NCBI GenBank assembly: GCA_008477525.1
Contig: SPDT01000001.1
Location: forward strand, 3,658,001 to 3,722,000
Source: Hypomyces perniciosus
Taxonomy: Eukaryota; Ascomycota; Sordariomycetes; Hypocreales; Hypocreaceae
Reading direction: 5' to 3'
DNA length: 64,000 nucleotides
How positions within the stretch are numbered: the stretch's first letter is position 1; each line of letters opens with the position of its first letter. Both the position numbers and the translations under genes were made by a program. Below the pieces are notes generated by a model, which saw nothing but the letters and a program-made list of their open reading frames with translations, was not told the origin of the DNA and made no database searches. Positions 22,211-34,090 of the stretch are shown here, piece after piece.

Positions 22211-24106
22211 TCACTGAATGTTCCCAGCAACAAAAGACACCGGATTCTCTGCCACGCCACCAAACGGCTCCTCGACAATATACGGCTCCATTATCAATCT
22301 CGCCGCATGCGGTCCCGAGTGCGGTACCGAAGCACCCAGTGTATCCAGCCTGTTTCTCTTCCGCCCGATATACCGCCCTCCGCCGTCCATGCGGTTGTTG
22401 AGGTACACATGCTGCTCCCTTAGCTGGGCATTGGTCTGCAGGTTCCTGAACTCGAATGCGTTGTAGATGGGCATCAGTCGGTGCGTGGGGTAGAACCGGC
22501 CCCTGACAGACTGCTCTTTCAACACGGCGCTTTCTTTGGCGAGGATCCAGCACCATTGCTGGCTGGCGCCAATTTGGTTCCGCCACTGAATCTCGTCCCG
22601 TAGGGCCACGGGGAGCTTTTCCTCTGGCACAATGGTTCCAGAGGCACTTGAGCCTTTGGAGAGCTGGTAGACGTAGCCGCGGAAGAATACAACACCGGGA
22701 TAGTCGCCGTTCGTGAAGATGTGAGTCAAGCCCATCACGGACATTTGGTTGGCGTTTGCGTCTCCAGGTAAGGCCTTGGTGCGCAAGCAGTCGCCAATCT
22801 CAACGCGCTCAGCACCAAAGAAACACCCGTAGTATGTGACGGTCTTTGTATTCACGTCCTCAGAGCGACGAGTCCAGAGAGAGCAGGACGAGTCGATCTT
22901 CGACGCGGCCATTTTAGAGGCATCCAGGTTAATCAGATCCCGCTTGACAGCGTTATTGCCAGCGGCCTGGAACAGGGCTTCCCATGGCACTTCGTCAAAT
23001 ATTTTCTCCTTCAACTCGGCTATATCCACAGCTGGTACACTATAACAGTGGAATGGCCGCAAGTCGGTTTCAGCTTTGGTGACGTTTTGTTGTTGCACTG
23101 TTGCGTGGCCGATGGGCAACAGCTCGTAGGAACCCATGCCAGGGGCCGCAATCACTCCCAGACGCCATGTGTTGCCAGTCTGGTACCAAACCAGTTCTCC
23201 AGCTCGGAACAGGAGCGGTGCTTTCAGTGACCACTGGAGAGGTTGAGGCTGGGGTTTCGGTTGCAGAGGCGCAGCGGCTATGGGAGCCACAGATATTGGA
23301 GCTGGGGGCTTTGCCGTGGTTGTGGGAACTGGTGGCGGTTGTTGTATTGGTTGAGCCGTTTGCTGAGGCTGTGTTAGGTTTGCAAGCTGTGACGGTTGTG
23401 TCGATTGAGGTTGCTGTGTTTGCTGTGTTTGCTGTGTTGCCTGCGGGCGAGGAGTAGTGTTGGTTGGCTGTAATGGCTGTCCTGGAATTGTTGGGGGGGG
23501 GACTGGTGTAACCTTTGGGACTAGCTTCTCTGCTTTTGGGGGCTCATTCGATGCGAGAACCGTTATTTCATCTGATGCGGATGACTGTTTCGATAGGTTG
23601 GGGGTATTGCAGTGTACGCAACAACAGTCCGTGTAATCCTTCGATGTTGACAGGAGCCATATCAGGTGAACACCAAATTCTTGCGGACTTTTAAAAAGCT
23701 TGGCCTTGATGGGATACCCAGAAACCCAGAGATGCTTGGACCTCTCATACAGCCAGTATCCACGTGGGAAATGGACATACCATGGGTTCCCCTCTGTTTG
23801 TTCATGTTAGAGTAGCTCCATAAGCCCTTCTTTGCATCAAGACTTACCATCGGGGTTGGGAGAGAGTTCTTGTTTCAGTAAGATTCCCAGTTTGATCCTC
23901 CATTCCACGAATCTCGGGTCGTCTTCAGCGAGTCGTGTCATTTGCGGTTTTGCTCGCGGAGTCTTCTCCATGGATGCTGCTTCCTTGGTAGGTTTCTTTG
24001 CAGGATTGGTGGCTATGGGTGCTGTCACCGGCCAGTATCCCGGCCCAGTATCAGTGCCATCGCTTCTGGCGATGCGGACGACATCAAAGTCCTTGGTGTC
24101 GGCCAT
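22211..24106 (-). CDS. Clr2-type transcriptional silencing protein
   Basis: Exons 24106-23848 and 23793-22211 (54-bp intron, GTAAGT...CTAAC...ACAG) give 613 residues. Residues about 85-150 match the Clr2 transcription-silencing region: WYVHFPRGYWLYER, then SPQEFGVHLIWLL and a CCCVHC pair. After a long Gln/Pro linker comes the Clr2 C-terminal region, beginning RAGELVWYQTGNTWRLGVI (about 282) and running to HVYLNNRMDGGGRYIGRKR. In fission yeast Clr2 is part of the SHREC nucleosome-remodelling/deacetylase complex that silences heterochromatin. That role is transferred by family, not shown here. I chose ATG 24106 (MADTKDFDVVRI); an in-frame ATG at 24217 would add 37 less typical residues. Confidence 0.85.
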
Positions 24107-25301
24107 GGTCTCGCATAACAATCTGTGTCTGAATATTCCCGTCACTGGGATGCTATCCTCAGTCTGGTTGATCAAAGGGCAATTCCACTGATTTGTACGA
24201 AACACGGCGAGATCCACTTCGGGGCGATAGACTCAAGCTGCTGTCTGAGCACGCGTCGGGTGAGAGGCGTCTCAAATTGCCGTTGCTGGGACCTCTGTGC
24301 CTCCGTTCAAGGCGCCGTGGCTCCTCTCGTCTTATGGATTTTGATTTCCGCTCATCTCTAGTGGGATCGCTTCAGTGAACTCAGAGTCAATCCACAGTGA
24401 TTACCGACACTTTCGCTGCTATTTGCTGCCTAGCGCTTTCGCGAAAGGGGATGCAGGCGTAGAAGCTCCAAAGGATTAATATCCCACAAATTAAGAGCCT
24501 TATGATGCCAATAAAGGTCAACCTCCGGTTCTATGAAACGCAATGCCAGAACGATAGGCTAGGTTTTATGTTTTCTCTGGATTTTGGTGCTGTTTTGTTG
24601 AATGTAAGAGTTGGCATGTCAGAGTGAAAGAACGACCCGTGTGGCGGTTGGCTGTGCAGGTGTGATGAGTAAGCAAATATGTGGCACAGGCACCTACCCT
24701 GAATGAATATAATTTCAGGGTATGAATAAAAGATGAACCTTCACTTTTCGGGGGAACATATACTAGAGGTTTGGCTGGGTATAGGCTTTCTTTTTCTTTT
24801 GGCGTAGTTTTCGGGTAAGATATATATTCGGTGAGGAATGATCCAATTCGAGTATTGGGAGTGGTCTGTTAATACACTAAGGTAGTAGGATGAAATGATG
24901 AGCTATCCTAATGATATGGAGATAGTAGTACACTAAACTTCGCACATCATAATACAAGATCGCATAAGAATGGACTGAAAAATCCATCATGGAGCCCATA
25001 TCTCCCGCAAAAATCATGAAAACTATTACAAGAGTTCCTAACCAAAGTAAGAACATATACGGAGTACCATACGAGTACAGACTTCATCCGACAATGTGGC
25101 CTGCTCGACGGAACCAAGCCATGCACCGCCACAAACCTATTAAGCTGTTGACGCGTGGAGAACGCGCTCCGCACTTAGCCTAGCCATCAGCCTAACTCAG
25201 CTCCACCTCGCCGAGCGTTATTAGCAGATACCCATATCCGGACTAACCTCTCGCAAGTAGTAGAGGCGCCAACTTGGATAGGAAGAAACGCACACAAAGC
25301 A
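24107..25301. promoter_or_regulatory. Divergent intergenic region between clr2 and nse1
   Basis: 1.2 kb separates two divergently transcribed genes. It is moderately AT-rich in the middle (about 24500-25000). No specific operator could be named. One dispersed word (CGGAGTACCATACGAGTAC) lies near 25061-25079. Confidence 0.4.
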
Positions 25302-26260
25302 ATGGAAGACCTTCTCAGAGGGTCATATGGCAATCGCCATCGAGCCTTTCTCCAGGCACTCCTGGCAAATGGTACTTTGACATTTGAGGAGTCACGGTCA
25401 ATCATCGCCGCCATTCAAAACGCTGACAATCCGAACCGCGATGATGATTATCAACCGGGTAACGTCACGGAAGCGCAATTCCTGGAATACATCGATATCG
25501 CATCCCGTGCCGCATCTCTCTTTGACTACGAGGTCCGAAGCACAGTGCACCAACTCACCAAGGAGAGGATTTATGCCCTTGTGAATACTACTTCAGACCC
25601 TCAGACCCAACTGGCTACAACATACAGTCCCGAGGAGCTCGCATTTGTAAAGCGGGTTCTCGACACCATGTTTGAAAAGTTCAACCGGCCGCGCATGGAA
25701 TCGCTCTGCATCACTGAGATGCAAGCCATCAAGCTGGCAAGGCCGAAGCCTAGACAAAGCCAAGGTGAAGGGGAGGATCAGACACAAGGGCCCGCTGACA
25801 AGGGTTTGAAGCACAGCGAGGTAGAGGAAGTCTTGTCCAGTCTGGTCGAGGGAGGCTGGTTCGAGAAGAGCCGAGAGGGATTCTACTCACTTTCACCGCG
25901 CGGGCTGCTGGAGCTGCGGCCGTGGCTGATTGACATGTACAACGATCCTGATGCTGAACCGAGTGAGTGGCAGCAGATCAAGTTTTGCGAAGCCTGCAAA
26001 GATATTGTGACGATTGGATTGCGATGTGGAGACCCAGACTGTCTGCTTCGTCTACATGATATCTGCCAGGAGGCATTCTGGCGATCTCGGCGAGGGAAGA
26101 ATTGCCCCAAGTGTTCTAAGGAGTGGACTGGGAACCATTACGTTGGAGAGAGGGCCATAACCATGACTGAGGCTTATCAAAAAGGCAAGAGAGCGTCAGG
26201 CGGTCGCAGAAACACCTTGGCCGATGAGATTGTCCGTCAACAGGTTCACGAGGAAGAAGA

Positions 26261-26296
<36 letters not shown>

Positions 26297-26384
26297 AGAG
26301 GAAGAGGAAGGGCGACAGGGGAGGCAGGGGAGACAGGGGAGGCAAGGGAGGGAGGAGGACGAGGAGGAGAGCGAGGACGAATAA
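25302..26384 (+). CDS. NSE1: Nse1-like RING subunit of the SMC5/6 complex
   Basis: A single exon of 360 residues. The N-terminal half is the winged-helix part of Nse1 (HRAFLQALLANGTL at the start, then KHSEVEEVLSSLVEGGWFEK...YSLSPRGLLELRPWL). A RING-like domain at about 228-275 has CEAC, CGDPDC, LHDIC and CPKC as metal ligands. This order is characteristic of Nse1, the E3 ligase subunit bound to Nse3/Nse4 in SMC5/6, which acts in DNA repair. The C-terminal tail is an uninterrupted Glu run followed by four GRQ units and an acidic end, encoded by an imprecise GAG/GAA repeat at about 26250-26385. That tail is likely disordered and variable in length. Confidence 0.85.
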
Positions 26385-26892
26385 AATACACAGGAATAAC
26401 CGTGTTTCACGATATCATGAAATGAGAATATCGGATTTTAAACGACGTACAATATGTATGGAAGAAAATAACCATCTACCCCTTTCATTAGTTGAAACCC
26501 ACCAGACCAAATATCTGGGCGGCTAAATATTGTATCACCTTTATGCCAAAATGATGTCCTCATATCCAGTAGGTCGATTAAGGGTGTGTCTGGGCGATGG
26601 TGGGGTTACTTGGGGGTGGCCAATGACATCACTGAGGTACGTGGCGCAGGGGAGCCAAGTTGATAGCAGTAATAGTACTACAATGAATGGGAGGCCGCAC
26701 TCCAACGCAACTTAGCACTTGCACATGTCGACAGGATATACGCGGCACAGGCTTGAATACCTCCTCATATCCTCTCGTTGATGAGACGAATATAATATAG
26801 CCCAGCCTAGGGTTCTCTGAAATCTGCAGATACACTTCTTCCACCACGGGTTATCTACAAGCAAGCCAAAGCACCTAGACGACTGAGCCAAG
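26385..26892. other. Intergenic region upstream of the single-TM protein gene
   Basis: About 0.5 kb containing the nse1 3' end and the promoter and leader of the next gene. No recognisable site. Confidence 0.4.
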
Positions 26893-28163
26893 ATGTTGGA
26901 ATACTTTACGTATAAAAAGTTTAAGAAGAACAAAGAAGAGAAGGAAGCAACTGAACAGGCCAAAGACAACAAGGACGACAGAGACAAGAGCAAGGACGAC
27001 GACAAGGCAAAGGCGGATAAGAAGGATAAGAAACTCAATGATAAGCACGACAAGAGCCAGAAAGACGAGCATCACGATGCGAGCTCTGATAACCCTCACG
27101 AAAGGGCAGTGCTCAAGCCAGAAGATGAGTCGTTCCTCGAGGAACTCCTCGCCCACGACGATGATGGCCCTCCGCCACCACTTCCCCCACGAATTTACGC
27201 GTACGAGCTAGATTGGCCCTCTGACAATGAAGGCGTCTCTAGTGACGAACAGAACAAGGGAGAAGAAGCAAACGACCCCCAAACCCCTGAAAAAGTGGAC
27301 AAGGTGGAAAAGGCCGAGAAACCGGAAAAGAAGCCAAACCGATTCTCTCTCCTCTTCACAAAAAACAAGAAGCCCGACGCCAACCTCAAGCCTGACACCA
27401 GTGTTGTCACACCCAAAGAGGCCGAGCGCGAGACAAAAGACCTCAGCCGCGTACTTGACCGTCTCAACCTCTCCGCCAAGAACGACAAAGTCGTCTCCCA
27501 ATCCAAGGAGTCCTCCGAGCTTCTCCAGAAATTCACCCAAGTCTTCAAAGACCTCGTCAATGGCGTGCCCACTGCGTACGATGATCTCACCAAGCTGATT
27601 GAGGACCGCGATGGCACTATCAACAAGCTCTTTGACAAGTTGCCCTCGTCACTGCAGAAACTCGTTACGCAGCTTCCGGACAAACTGACGAGCAGCCTGG
27701 CGCCGGAGATTCTGGCCGCAGCAGCTGAGAGTCAGGGCCTCAAGGCTGCAGAAGGAAGCGTCAAAGAGGCGGCGAAGAAGATGCTCATGCCACATAACAT
27801 CACCGAGTTGGTTACAAAACCCGGTGCAATTGTGGGCATGCTGAAAGCGATTGTCGAAGTTTTGAAGACGCGCTGGCCCGCTTTTATTGGTATGAATGTC
27901 ATCTGGAGTGTTGCCTTGAGCTGTGAGTTTTATCATCACCCCCTATTTCCTCTATCGGAGATAAGCTAACCGTACAAGTGCTCTTGCTCATGCTCTGGTA
28001 CTGCTATAAGCGTGGTCGCGAGGAACGCCTCCTTCGTGAGAAGACGGAAGCGGAGGCTGATAGCCAGCGCATCGAAGAGCTCCCTGACGACCCTGCTCTT
28101 CCAGCGGCTGAATCGGGAACAGATACTACCACGGCTATAAGGACACCAGATTCGTCGACATGA
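26893..28163 (+). CDS. Hypothetical protein with charged N-terminal region and one C-terminal membrane segment
   Basis: Exons 26893-27922 and 27979-28163 (56-bp intron, GTGAGT...CTAAC...CAAG) give 404 residues. Residues 1-75 are almost entirely Lys/Asp/Glu, probably coiled or disordered. A Pro-rich patch (DDDGPPPPLPPRIYAYELDWPSDNE) and a helical region rich in Leu, Lys and Asp follow. A single transmembrane helix (VIWSVALSLLLLMLWYCYK) is created exactly across the splice junction, then a short charged tail. Without the splice the first exon would end after 358 residues and lose half the helix, which supports the intron. I do not recognise a named family; a tail-anchored membrane protein is the simplest reading. 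Confidence 0.75.
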
Positions 28164-28429
28164 ACTTGAAACTTGCCACATAAACAGAACTTGTCGGCAC
28201 ATATGCATATCTGCGACAAGAAACAACCTGCTGAATTGATACCCCCCCCTTCATTACGAGCCTAAGAATTACAGCTACGGTCAAGATGAGTCATGAATGA
28301 ATGCGTTTTGGATGTTGAACAGCTTTAATTTGTTTTAAATGCTCGGTACACGGAAATGAGGGATCTTACATCTTGCATTGTTTGCAATGGGTATCACTAT
28401 GCTTACAAACATTAATCGAGAGATTCGTT

Positions 28430-30150
28430 TCAATCGTCCTGCACCAATTCCTTGATCTCCTCCCTTCCAGGAGCCATAACTACTCCTTTAGTCTTTTCAT
28501 CAACGCCAGCCCGATTCGTAGCACCACCGCCATCTTGCATCCAAAAGTTAACCTCGTCAATGATGTCGTAGACAATGTCCTCCGCAACTTGGTACTGGTA
28601 GCGCTCAGAAACAGCATGTAGCGTGTGACTATTAGCATCAGCAGTCCGGATCATGTCGACCTCGCCATTCGTCGAATCGTAGTCGGGTGGCGGGTACCAA
28701 AAGTCCGGACCAAAGTTCACTTCAACGGCACCTCCTCGAAAAACGCTGACGGCAGGGTAATAACCAAGCATGCCGTCGTCAAGGCCTTCCCGAGCCCCGA
28801 CTTGAGGCATTGGCTTTGACGCTGGTGGTAAGAACCCCAAGAGGTTCTCAAAAGGCGTGCCCATCAACACGCCATTCTTATAGATTTTTATGTAGGAGTT
28901 TGGCAGGGTTCGTAGTGCGGGAATGGGATGCGTAGGGCTCGGGTTGTCGGATGATGAGTTTCCAGCAGCGGCTGGAGAGGGATTCATCAAATCCTCCAAC
29001 TCTTTGGTCGTGTGGTATTCGATCTTTTCAAAATATGTATGCGCTTTGAATCGGATGGGAACTCGATCGCGGACAATATTCGGTGCTTCTGCAGTGAGTG
29101 GCGGCTCGTCGTCTGCAGAATCTACTGCTGGGTTGTAATGTCCGGCCATGATTTTTCTGTGCAGATGCTCGGATGGTAGTTGGATTTCCAAGCCGATCAC
29201 ATCGCCTTCCTTGATGCCTTCTCCCGGAGGGAAGAATTCTTTCGGGCGCGACATGAAGACCTTTTCACCGGCTACATCTCGGATTCCATAGCTGTAAGCA
29301 TCGAAACCGACAGGTGCATCGAGCGAAGCCTCTCGCCTAGCCCATCCCATCCGTACGTGCTTTCCGCCCTCTGGTTTGGCCTCGCCATCCTTGGGCTGCC
29401 GTATGCCTTGCGTAATCTTGCATTCCCAATACCATCTTCCCTCGCGCACTGCTACATTAGCTCGTGCCATTCGGAAGCCCTTGTTTGTGGTTACTTGTCG
29501 GCCAGATTTGTCGAAGAAGACGTGGGTCGCGGCATCTTCGAAACTCATTCGTGGGCCGAAAGGTTCCGGTTCGGTCTGACGGTAGTAAATCATGGATTGG
29601 AATAGAGGGTCGGCTATACAATGTGTGTACCGGAAGTTTTTCTTGTTGGAAACACTTGCGAAGGTCAGCGCGTGTGACTTGAATAAACGGGCGGGACTGG
29701 CGCATAGCAACATGCAACATACTGATCTGAAGTTTCCATGAATTCTATGGTCTGCCCGTCCAGTCCCGTTATCTCATGATGAAGGGTCATGACCGGCCCT
29801 CGAGGCGGCTCAAAGTCAGAGAGCTTCGGCGGAGCCAGTTTGTAACGCAGCGGACTGGACTCGCTCTGGGCGGGTTCTCTGCCTGCCTTGGGATCTGGTG
29901 TTGCGGGGTTGCTTTCGCCGCATTTGGCCTCGCGTTTCTTCAAGGTATCCTTCTTCGCCCTCGCAGATTTGGAGCGCCCTGCCTGCGACGCATCTTCTGG
30001 AGGTTGCGATTCGGAGATCCTGACGTCTGGGTTGAGTGGCGACGGGACGGCGGGGCTATGGCCCTCATCGAGAGTGCGTTTCTGCGGGATGGAGGAGAGC
30101 GAGGCGGTTGGAGTGAGCTCCCGTTTAGGGCTCCCAACGTCTGAAGCCAT
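28430..30150 (-). CDS. BRE2: Bre2/Ash2-like SPRY subunit of the COMPASS H3K4 methyltransferase
   Basis: Exons 30150-29723 and 29654-28430 (68-bp intron) give 550 residues. The SPRY core reads RMSFEDAATHVFFDK, GFRMARANVAVREGRWYWE, HVRMGWARREASLDAPVG and GYDAYSYGIRD-like FDAYSYGIRD, all typical of Ash2/Bre2. Later strands carry YIKIYKNGVLMGTPFEN and YYPAVSVFRGG. The C-terminal helix (YQVAEDIVYDIIDEVNFWM) is placed where Ash2 binds Dpy-30/Sdc1. It is therefore a nuclear COMPASS/Set1 subunit. An in-frame ATG at 30213 would add 21 mostly hydrophobic residues; I prefer 30150 (MASDVGSPKRE) as more usual for a nuclear protein. Confidence 0.88.
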
Positions 30151-30743
30151 GTGGAAAGAGAGGGAGGAGAGGGCTGAAAGAGGAGGACACAAGGGTATGC
30201 GGAGGGCCGGCAATTGGCGCAGAGGACAATTCGATTTCCTTGGCTAGAGCTCGAGTTGGTGATGGCGGCGCGTCGTTGACAAGCGAGACACGTTCCGTAG
30301 CGTCACGCAACAGTACCTGTAGTACTCTGTCTGCTTTGTTATCTTATCTTTGCATCTCGTAAGCAGTGCTTGTCCAAAAAGGGACTTAGCGCTGCCGATG
30401 GCCGATACTGTGGAATTATGTGCGCCACCCCTGTTGAGCCCTGCGTTTTCCTAGCCAATAGCAGCGCTGAGAATGTCAGCAGTTAATTTGTAACACAGCC
30501 TCATTGGCTGAGCCTCGTAAGGCGGTGGGCTCCCACCGACTGAAGTGACGCTTAGGAGGTCTTTCTTTGGACATGGGCATCACGTCGCCATAAGCACGGC
30601 CACCACGCTCGCTCCGTCACCCATCGCCCTGAAATCTCCGGGAATCATCAGCTGAGCAGGTTCACGAGCTGCAGAACTCCGGCTCGGCATCAGCCTGTTG
30701 CGCATGAACAGGATCCGCTTCCCGTCCCGGCATGCAAAAGGAG

Positions 30744-30752
30744 ATCTGATAA
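30744..30752 (+). promoter_or_regulatory. Putative SreA/GATA-repressor binding site ATCTGATAA
   Basis: The nine bases match the extended site ATCWGATAA established for fungal siderophore repressors of the SreA type. It lies 673 bp upstream of the start codon of the SreA-type gene itself. Function is inferred from the match and location. Confidence 0.5.
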
Positions 30753-31132
30753 TGCTGCCTCCCAGACCAGATCACCTAGATCACGCCTAGACTGCATCTG
30801 GATCGCCTGTCGCCTCGTCTCCGTGGTCCCGCCCCCGGACAGACTGTTACATCCATCCCGGACGTCTTGGTACCTCACCGTCGGATCACCTACGGTGTAG
30901 TTTTTCCCTCTTTGACGCAAGATCCTTCAACCGCCGTCTGTTGTGTAACGGCGCCCCCCCAGTACCTTCTCCCGTCAAGGGCTGACGCAGCCTTGGCCAT
31001 ACGCCTCTGTTGCCATCCGTCCTCTCCTTTTCTCTTCGAAATCGTCACTATTATTATCCATCTTGTCAGGTTGTCCCCACCGGATTCGACGGACGAGTTT
31101 ACAATTGCATCATCATCACCACCATCATCATC

Positions 31133-31133
31133 G

Positions 31134-31197
<64 letters not shown>
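31133..31197 (+). repeat. (GTT)n microsatellite in the likely leader of the GATA gene
   Basis: About 22 uninterrupted GTT/TTG units over 65 bp, preceded by a short (CAT/CAC)n tract. Confidence 0.95.
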
Positions 31198-31424
31198 CGC
31201 CATCGTTCTTATCCTATTGGCTACCAATCGTACACCAGCCCAACTTCTCCTTTGCCATTAGGCCTCGTCTCAACAACATCGGCACATATCGTCGGTCACA
31301 AACAACCCAAATGTCTAACCTGTCTGTTCGTTTATGACACATATCCGAGCCTCTATTTGCCCAGGAATCTAGGTGCCATTCAACGACTCGACTTACGCCG
31401 TCTCCAAAATTCACTGGAATCAAA

Positions 31425-33205
31425 ATGAACGATCCTTCGCAGCCAGGGACGCCACTTGTTGGCAGTTCGGCGCGAACAGCGCTTCCTTCTCGACCTCTAG
31501 CTTCCAAGAACCGCGACCTCACGCCATCTAATTTCCAAGATTCGATGCGATCTTCACTCGAACAGGATGACCGCGGACTGAGAAGCGACACTCCAAGCAC
31601 AAGGAACAGCCCAGTGAACGAGGATGAAACTGCATCTAATGCTGCTAGTCCCGGCGCCTCTTCAACCTCAGCAAAGGGCAAGAAAACATCAACATCAGGA
31701 AGTTTGCAGGGGCATGGCGGACAAGTTTGCAGGTTAGTTTGCTCGAAGTGGTCTCTGGTAGGAGTCTTGTTGCTTACTGATGTGCAGTAACTGTGGTACT
31801 ACCCGAACTCCCCTCTGGAGGAGATCCCCTCAAGGTGCTACGATATGCAATGCCTGTGGCCTGTATTTGAAGGCTAGGAATGCGGCCCGACCAACGAGTT
31901 TGAAGAAGCCACCTAATGTCGTCCCTTCCGATTCCCCTCAACCCTCCTCTAGTAAACCGAACGCGACACCGGGACCAAAGTTGCTTCCTAATGTTGCTGG
32001 TGCAACCTACGTCGCCGCCGACCACACTCAGTCAGGAACCTGCCCTGGCGGTGGGCGTTGCAATGGAACCGGCGGCGCAGAGGGTTGCAATGGCTGCCCA
32101 GCGTACAACAATCGAATGTCCAAGAGCGCACAACTTAATGTGATGCAGAGACAGGGTGGTTGTCAAGGTCGCGTCGAGGCAGCGAAAGATGAGCCTCTCC
32201 CAATCGATATTAATGCTCTTCAGGTGCAGGATCGGGATACCACTGTGGTTATCGCATGCCAAAATTGTGGAACTACAATTACGCCTCTATGGAGAAGGGA
32301 TGAAAGTGGACACACAATATGCAATGCCTGCGGTAGGTGTGTCTTGTCACAGGGAGTGTGTGTGTATACTAATAGGATGTGTAGGTCTTTATTATAAGCT
32401 CCATGGCGTTCACAGACCCGTTACGATGAAGAAGGCTACCATAAAGAGACGAAAACGAGTCATCCCTGCGGCTCAAGATGAGGATATGGATGATGCTATG
32501 GAAGGGGTTGAAACGCAAAGCCAAGAAAGAACCCCTGAGAGGGGAACTGTGAACGAGGATGGATCTGTTAACCTCGGCTTTCGACGTCGTCCCGAGCATC
32601 CCCTGACTATCGAACCACAGTTAGAGATGCATCCGAGCAGAAATGGTTCGCCACTGCCGACTGCATCTGACCTCGCAGCTTATCACCAACCGACCGGTAT
32701 GTCACGTAGTGTACCGACATCTCTTAATGACGAAAATCGATTGGCACCAATGGCATCTATGGCTGCAGCGGTGTCTGCCGACAGACAGTCGTCTTTGTCA
32801 CCTGCGTCCTTTCTTTCGCCTACTCGGAAACGTTCTTTCTCTACAACAGAAGCAGAATCGCCAAGCGGTACAGAGAGTGGACACGAAAGCGCCAAGCGGG
32901 TCTCGTCTATCAAGTCCATTCTGAATCCGCCAAGCAGTGCTGACGAACTACCAATTACTGGACCAGCCAGCGGGGACCGGGGAGAGTACTCACTTCCTCC
33001 CATTAGATCCTCCCCGGCCGCTATGATACCAGCAACCAACACGGGGTCATTCACGCCACTAAACGGTACATCTGGGTCTCGCGACAACGATACAGAAAGC
33101 GAACGAGTGAAAGCTGAGCGCAGATTTATGTTGAAGAGAGAGGCTGAAAAAATGCGAGAAATGCTTGCTGCCAAGGAGCGTGAGCTTATGGAACTCGGGG
33201 AATGA
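31425..33205 (+). CDS. sreA: SreA/URBS1/Fep1-type double GATA zinc-finger repressor of iron uptake
   Basis: Exons 31425-31732, 31788-32332 and 32385-33205 give 557 residues. The first GATA finger ([19 protein letters not shown]...CNACGLYLK) forms across intron 1, and the second ([19 protein letters not shown]...[16 protein letters not shown]) across intron 2. Between them lies a cysteine-rich block ([18 protein letters not shown]), the iron-sensing hallmark that separates SreA, SRE, URBS1 and Fep1 from other GATA factors. A basic stretch ([10 protein letters not shown]) follows the second finger, and the C terminus is a Glu/Lys-rich coiled coil ([23 protein letters not shown]). Known family role: under iron sufficiency it represses siderophore synthesis and reductive iron uptake. 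No siderophore genes are present in this window. Confidence 0.92.
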
Positions 33206-33880
33206 ATAATGAACTAGATTTGGAAGGGACTTTTTTATGACAATGGACTTGCCCATGATTGAATGAATTTCTTCTGTTTCAACAAGGGTCACCGATCTAA
33301 GGATTCAACGCAGGAAAGTTTTGCCCTGTAACAGGGACGGCGTATCTGGAGGATTTCAGCGATGCCTATTAAACGGATAGGGAGTGTTTTGTTTGACCTC
33401 TCACGAGGTTGGACACGGTGTTATGGGACAGAATTGATTCGGTGTAGAACCAAGGACTGACAATGTATGTATAACGAGTTGCTTTTCCCTTCACTGGATT
33501 CTATATGGATTTATGATTAGATGCCAAAATGTTAGGCGATTTAGCTATGAAATCGCAAATACTGCTCGGTTAATTGCATGCATTACCACCATGGCATTGA
33601 CTTAGATTTCTTCAGGGATACTATTAACTAAGTACCTGTAGGAGTTTGCTCGGGCGGTCTGAATAATAGCGGCGTCGACATAACCGCTCGTAGCCGCAAG
33701 GGAAACCCGCTACACCAAGCCAAGGTGTAGTTAGCCTATAATATGTTGTTGTTTACTAGTGGTACTCTGGATTTCGTCTTTGTATTTAGCCCCTTATTAA
33801 TTTGCTGTTGTATTGGAGCTGCCACAGTTAATGAAACTATGAAGGAGGTGCTTATTGAAGCCGGAACATTGGAATTTGAG

Positions 33881-34090
33881 TTACAATTCCTTGCTACTGC
33901 TTAGGACACGGAATGCCGAATGTATCATCTCCTGGTGTTCCTCAGTAGGTTCATCGAACTGTGGTCCCTGACCGCGAAAGCGAGGTCTCTTCCGGGGTCT
34001 CTTCTGGCTTCGGTCCCGTATCAATGCCGCTGTGACCGACAAGCCGTCCGGCATGCTGTTTGTTTGTTTTAGAGAATCTGCAAGACCCAT
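33881..34090 (-). CDS. Unassigned 69-residue open frame (doubtful)
   Basis: The frame reads MGLADSLKQTNSMPDGLSV at its start, then a basic region (RSQKRPRKRPRFRGQG), then an amphipathic end (EPTEEHQEMIHSAFRVL). The composition is protein-like, and a splice-acceptor-like TTGCAG lies just inside the 5' end, so it could be the last exon of a small or decayed gene. No family recognised and no second exon found. Confidence 0.2.
   Translation of the reverse strand: MGLADSLKQTNSMPDGLSVTAALIRDRSQKRPRKRPRFRGQGPQFDEPTEEHQEMIHSAFRVLSSSKEL

Larger units (their letters stand above)
30151..31424. promoter_or_regulatory. Divergent promoter region between bre2 and the GATA repressor gene
   Basis: 1.27 kb between divergent starts. 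It contains a perfect ATCTGATAA at 30744-30752 and an overlapping pair of GATA cores read on the minus strand (TTATCTTATCT, 30339-30349). The likely 5' leader of the GATA gene holds a (GTT)n microsatellite at 31133-31197. Confidence 0.6.
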
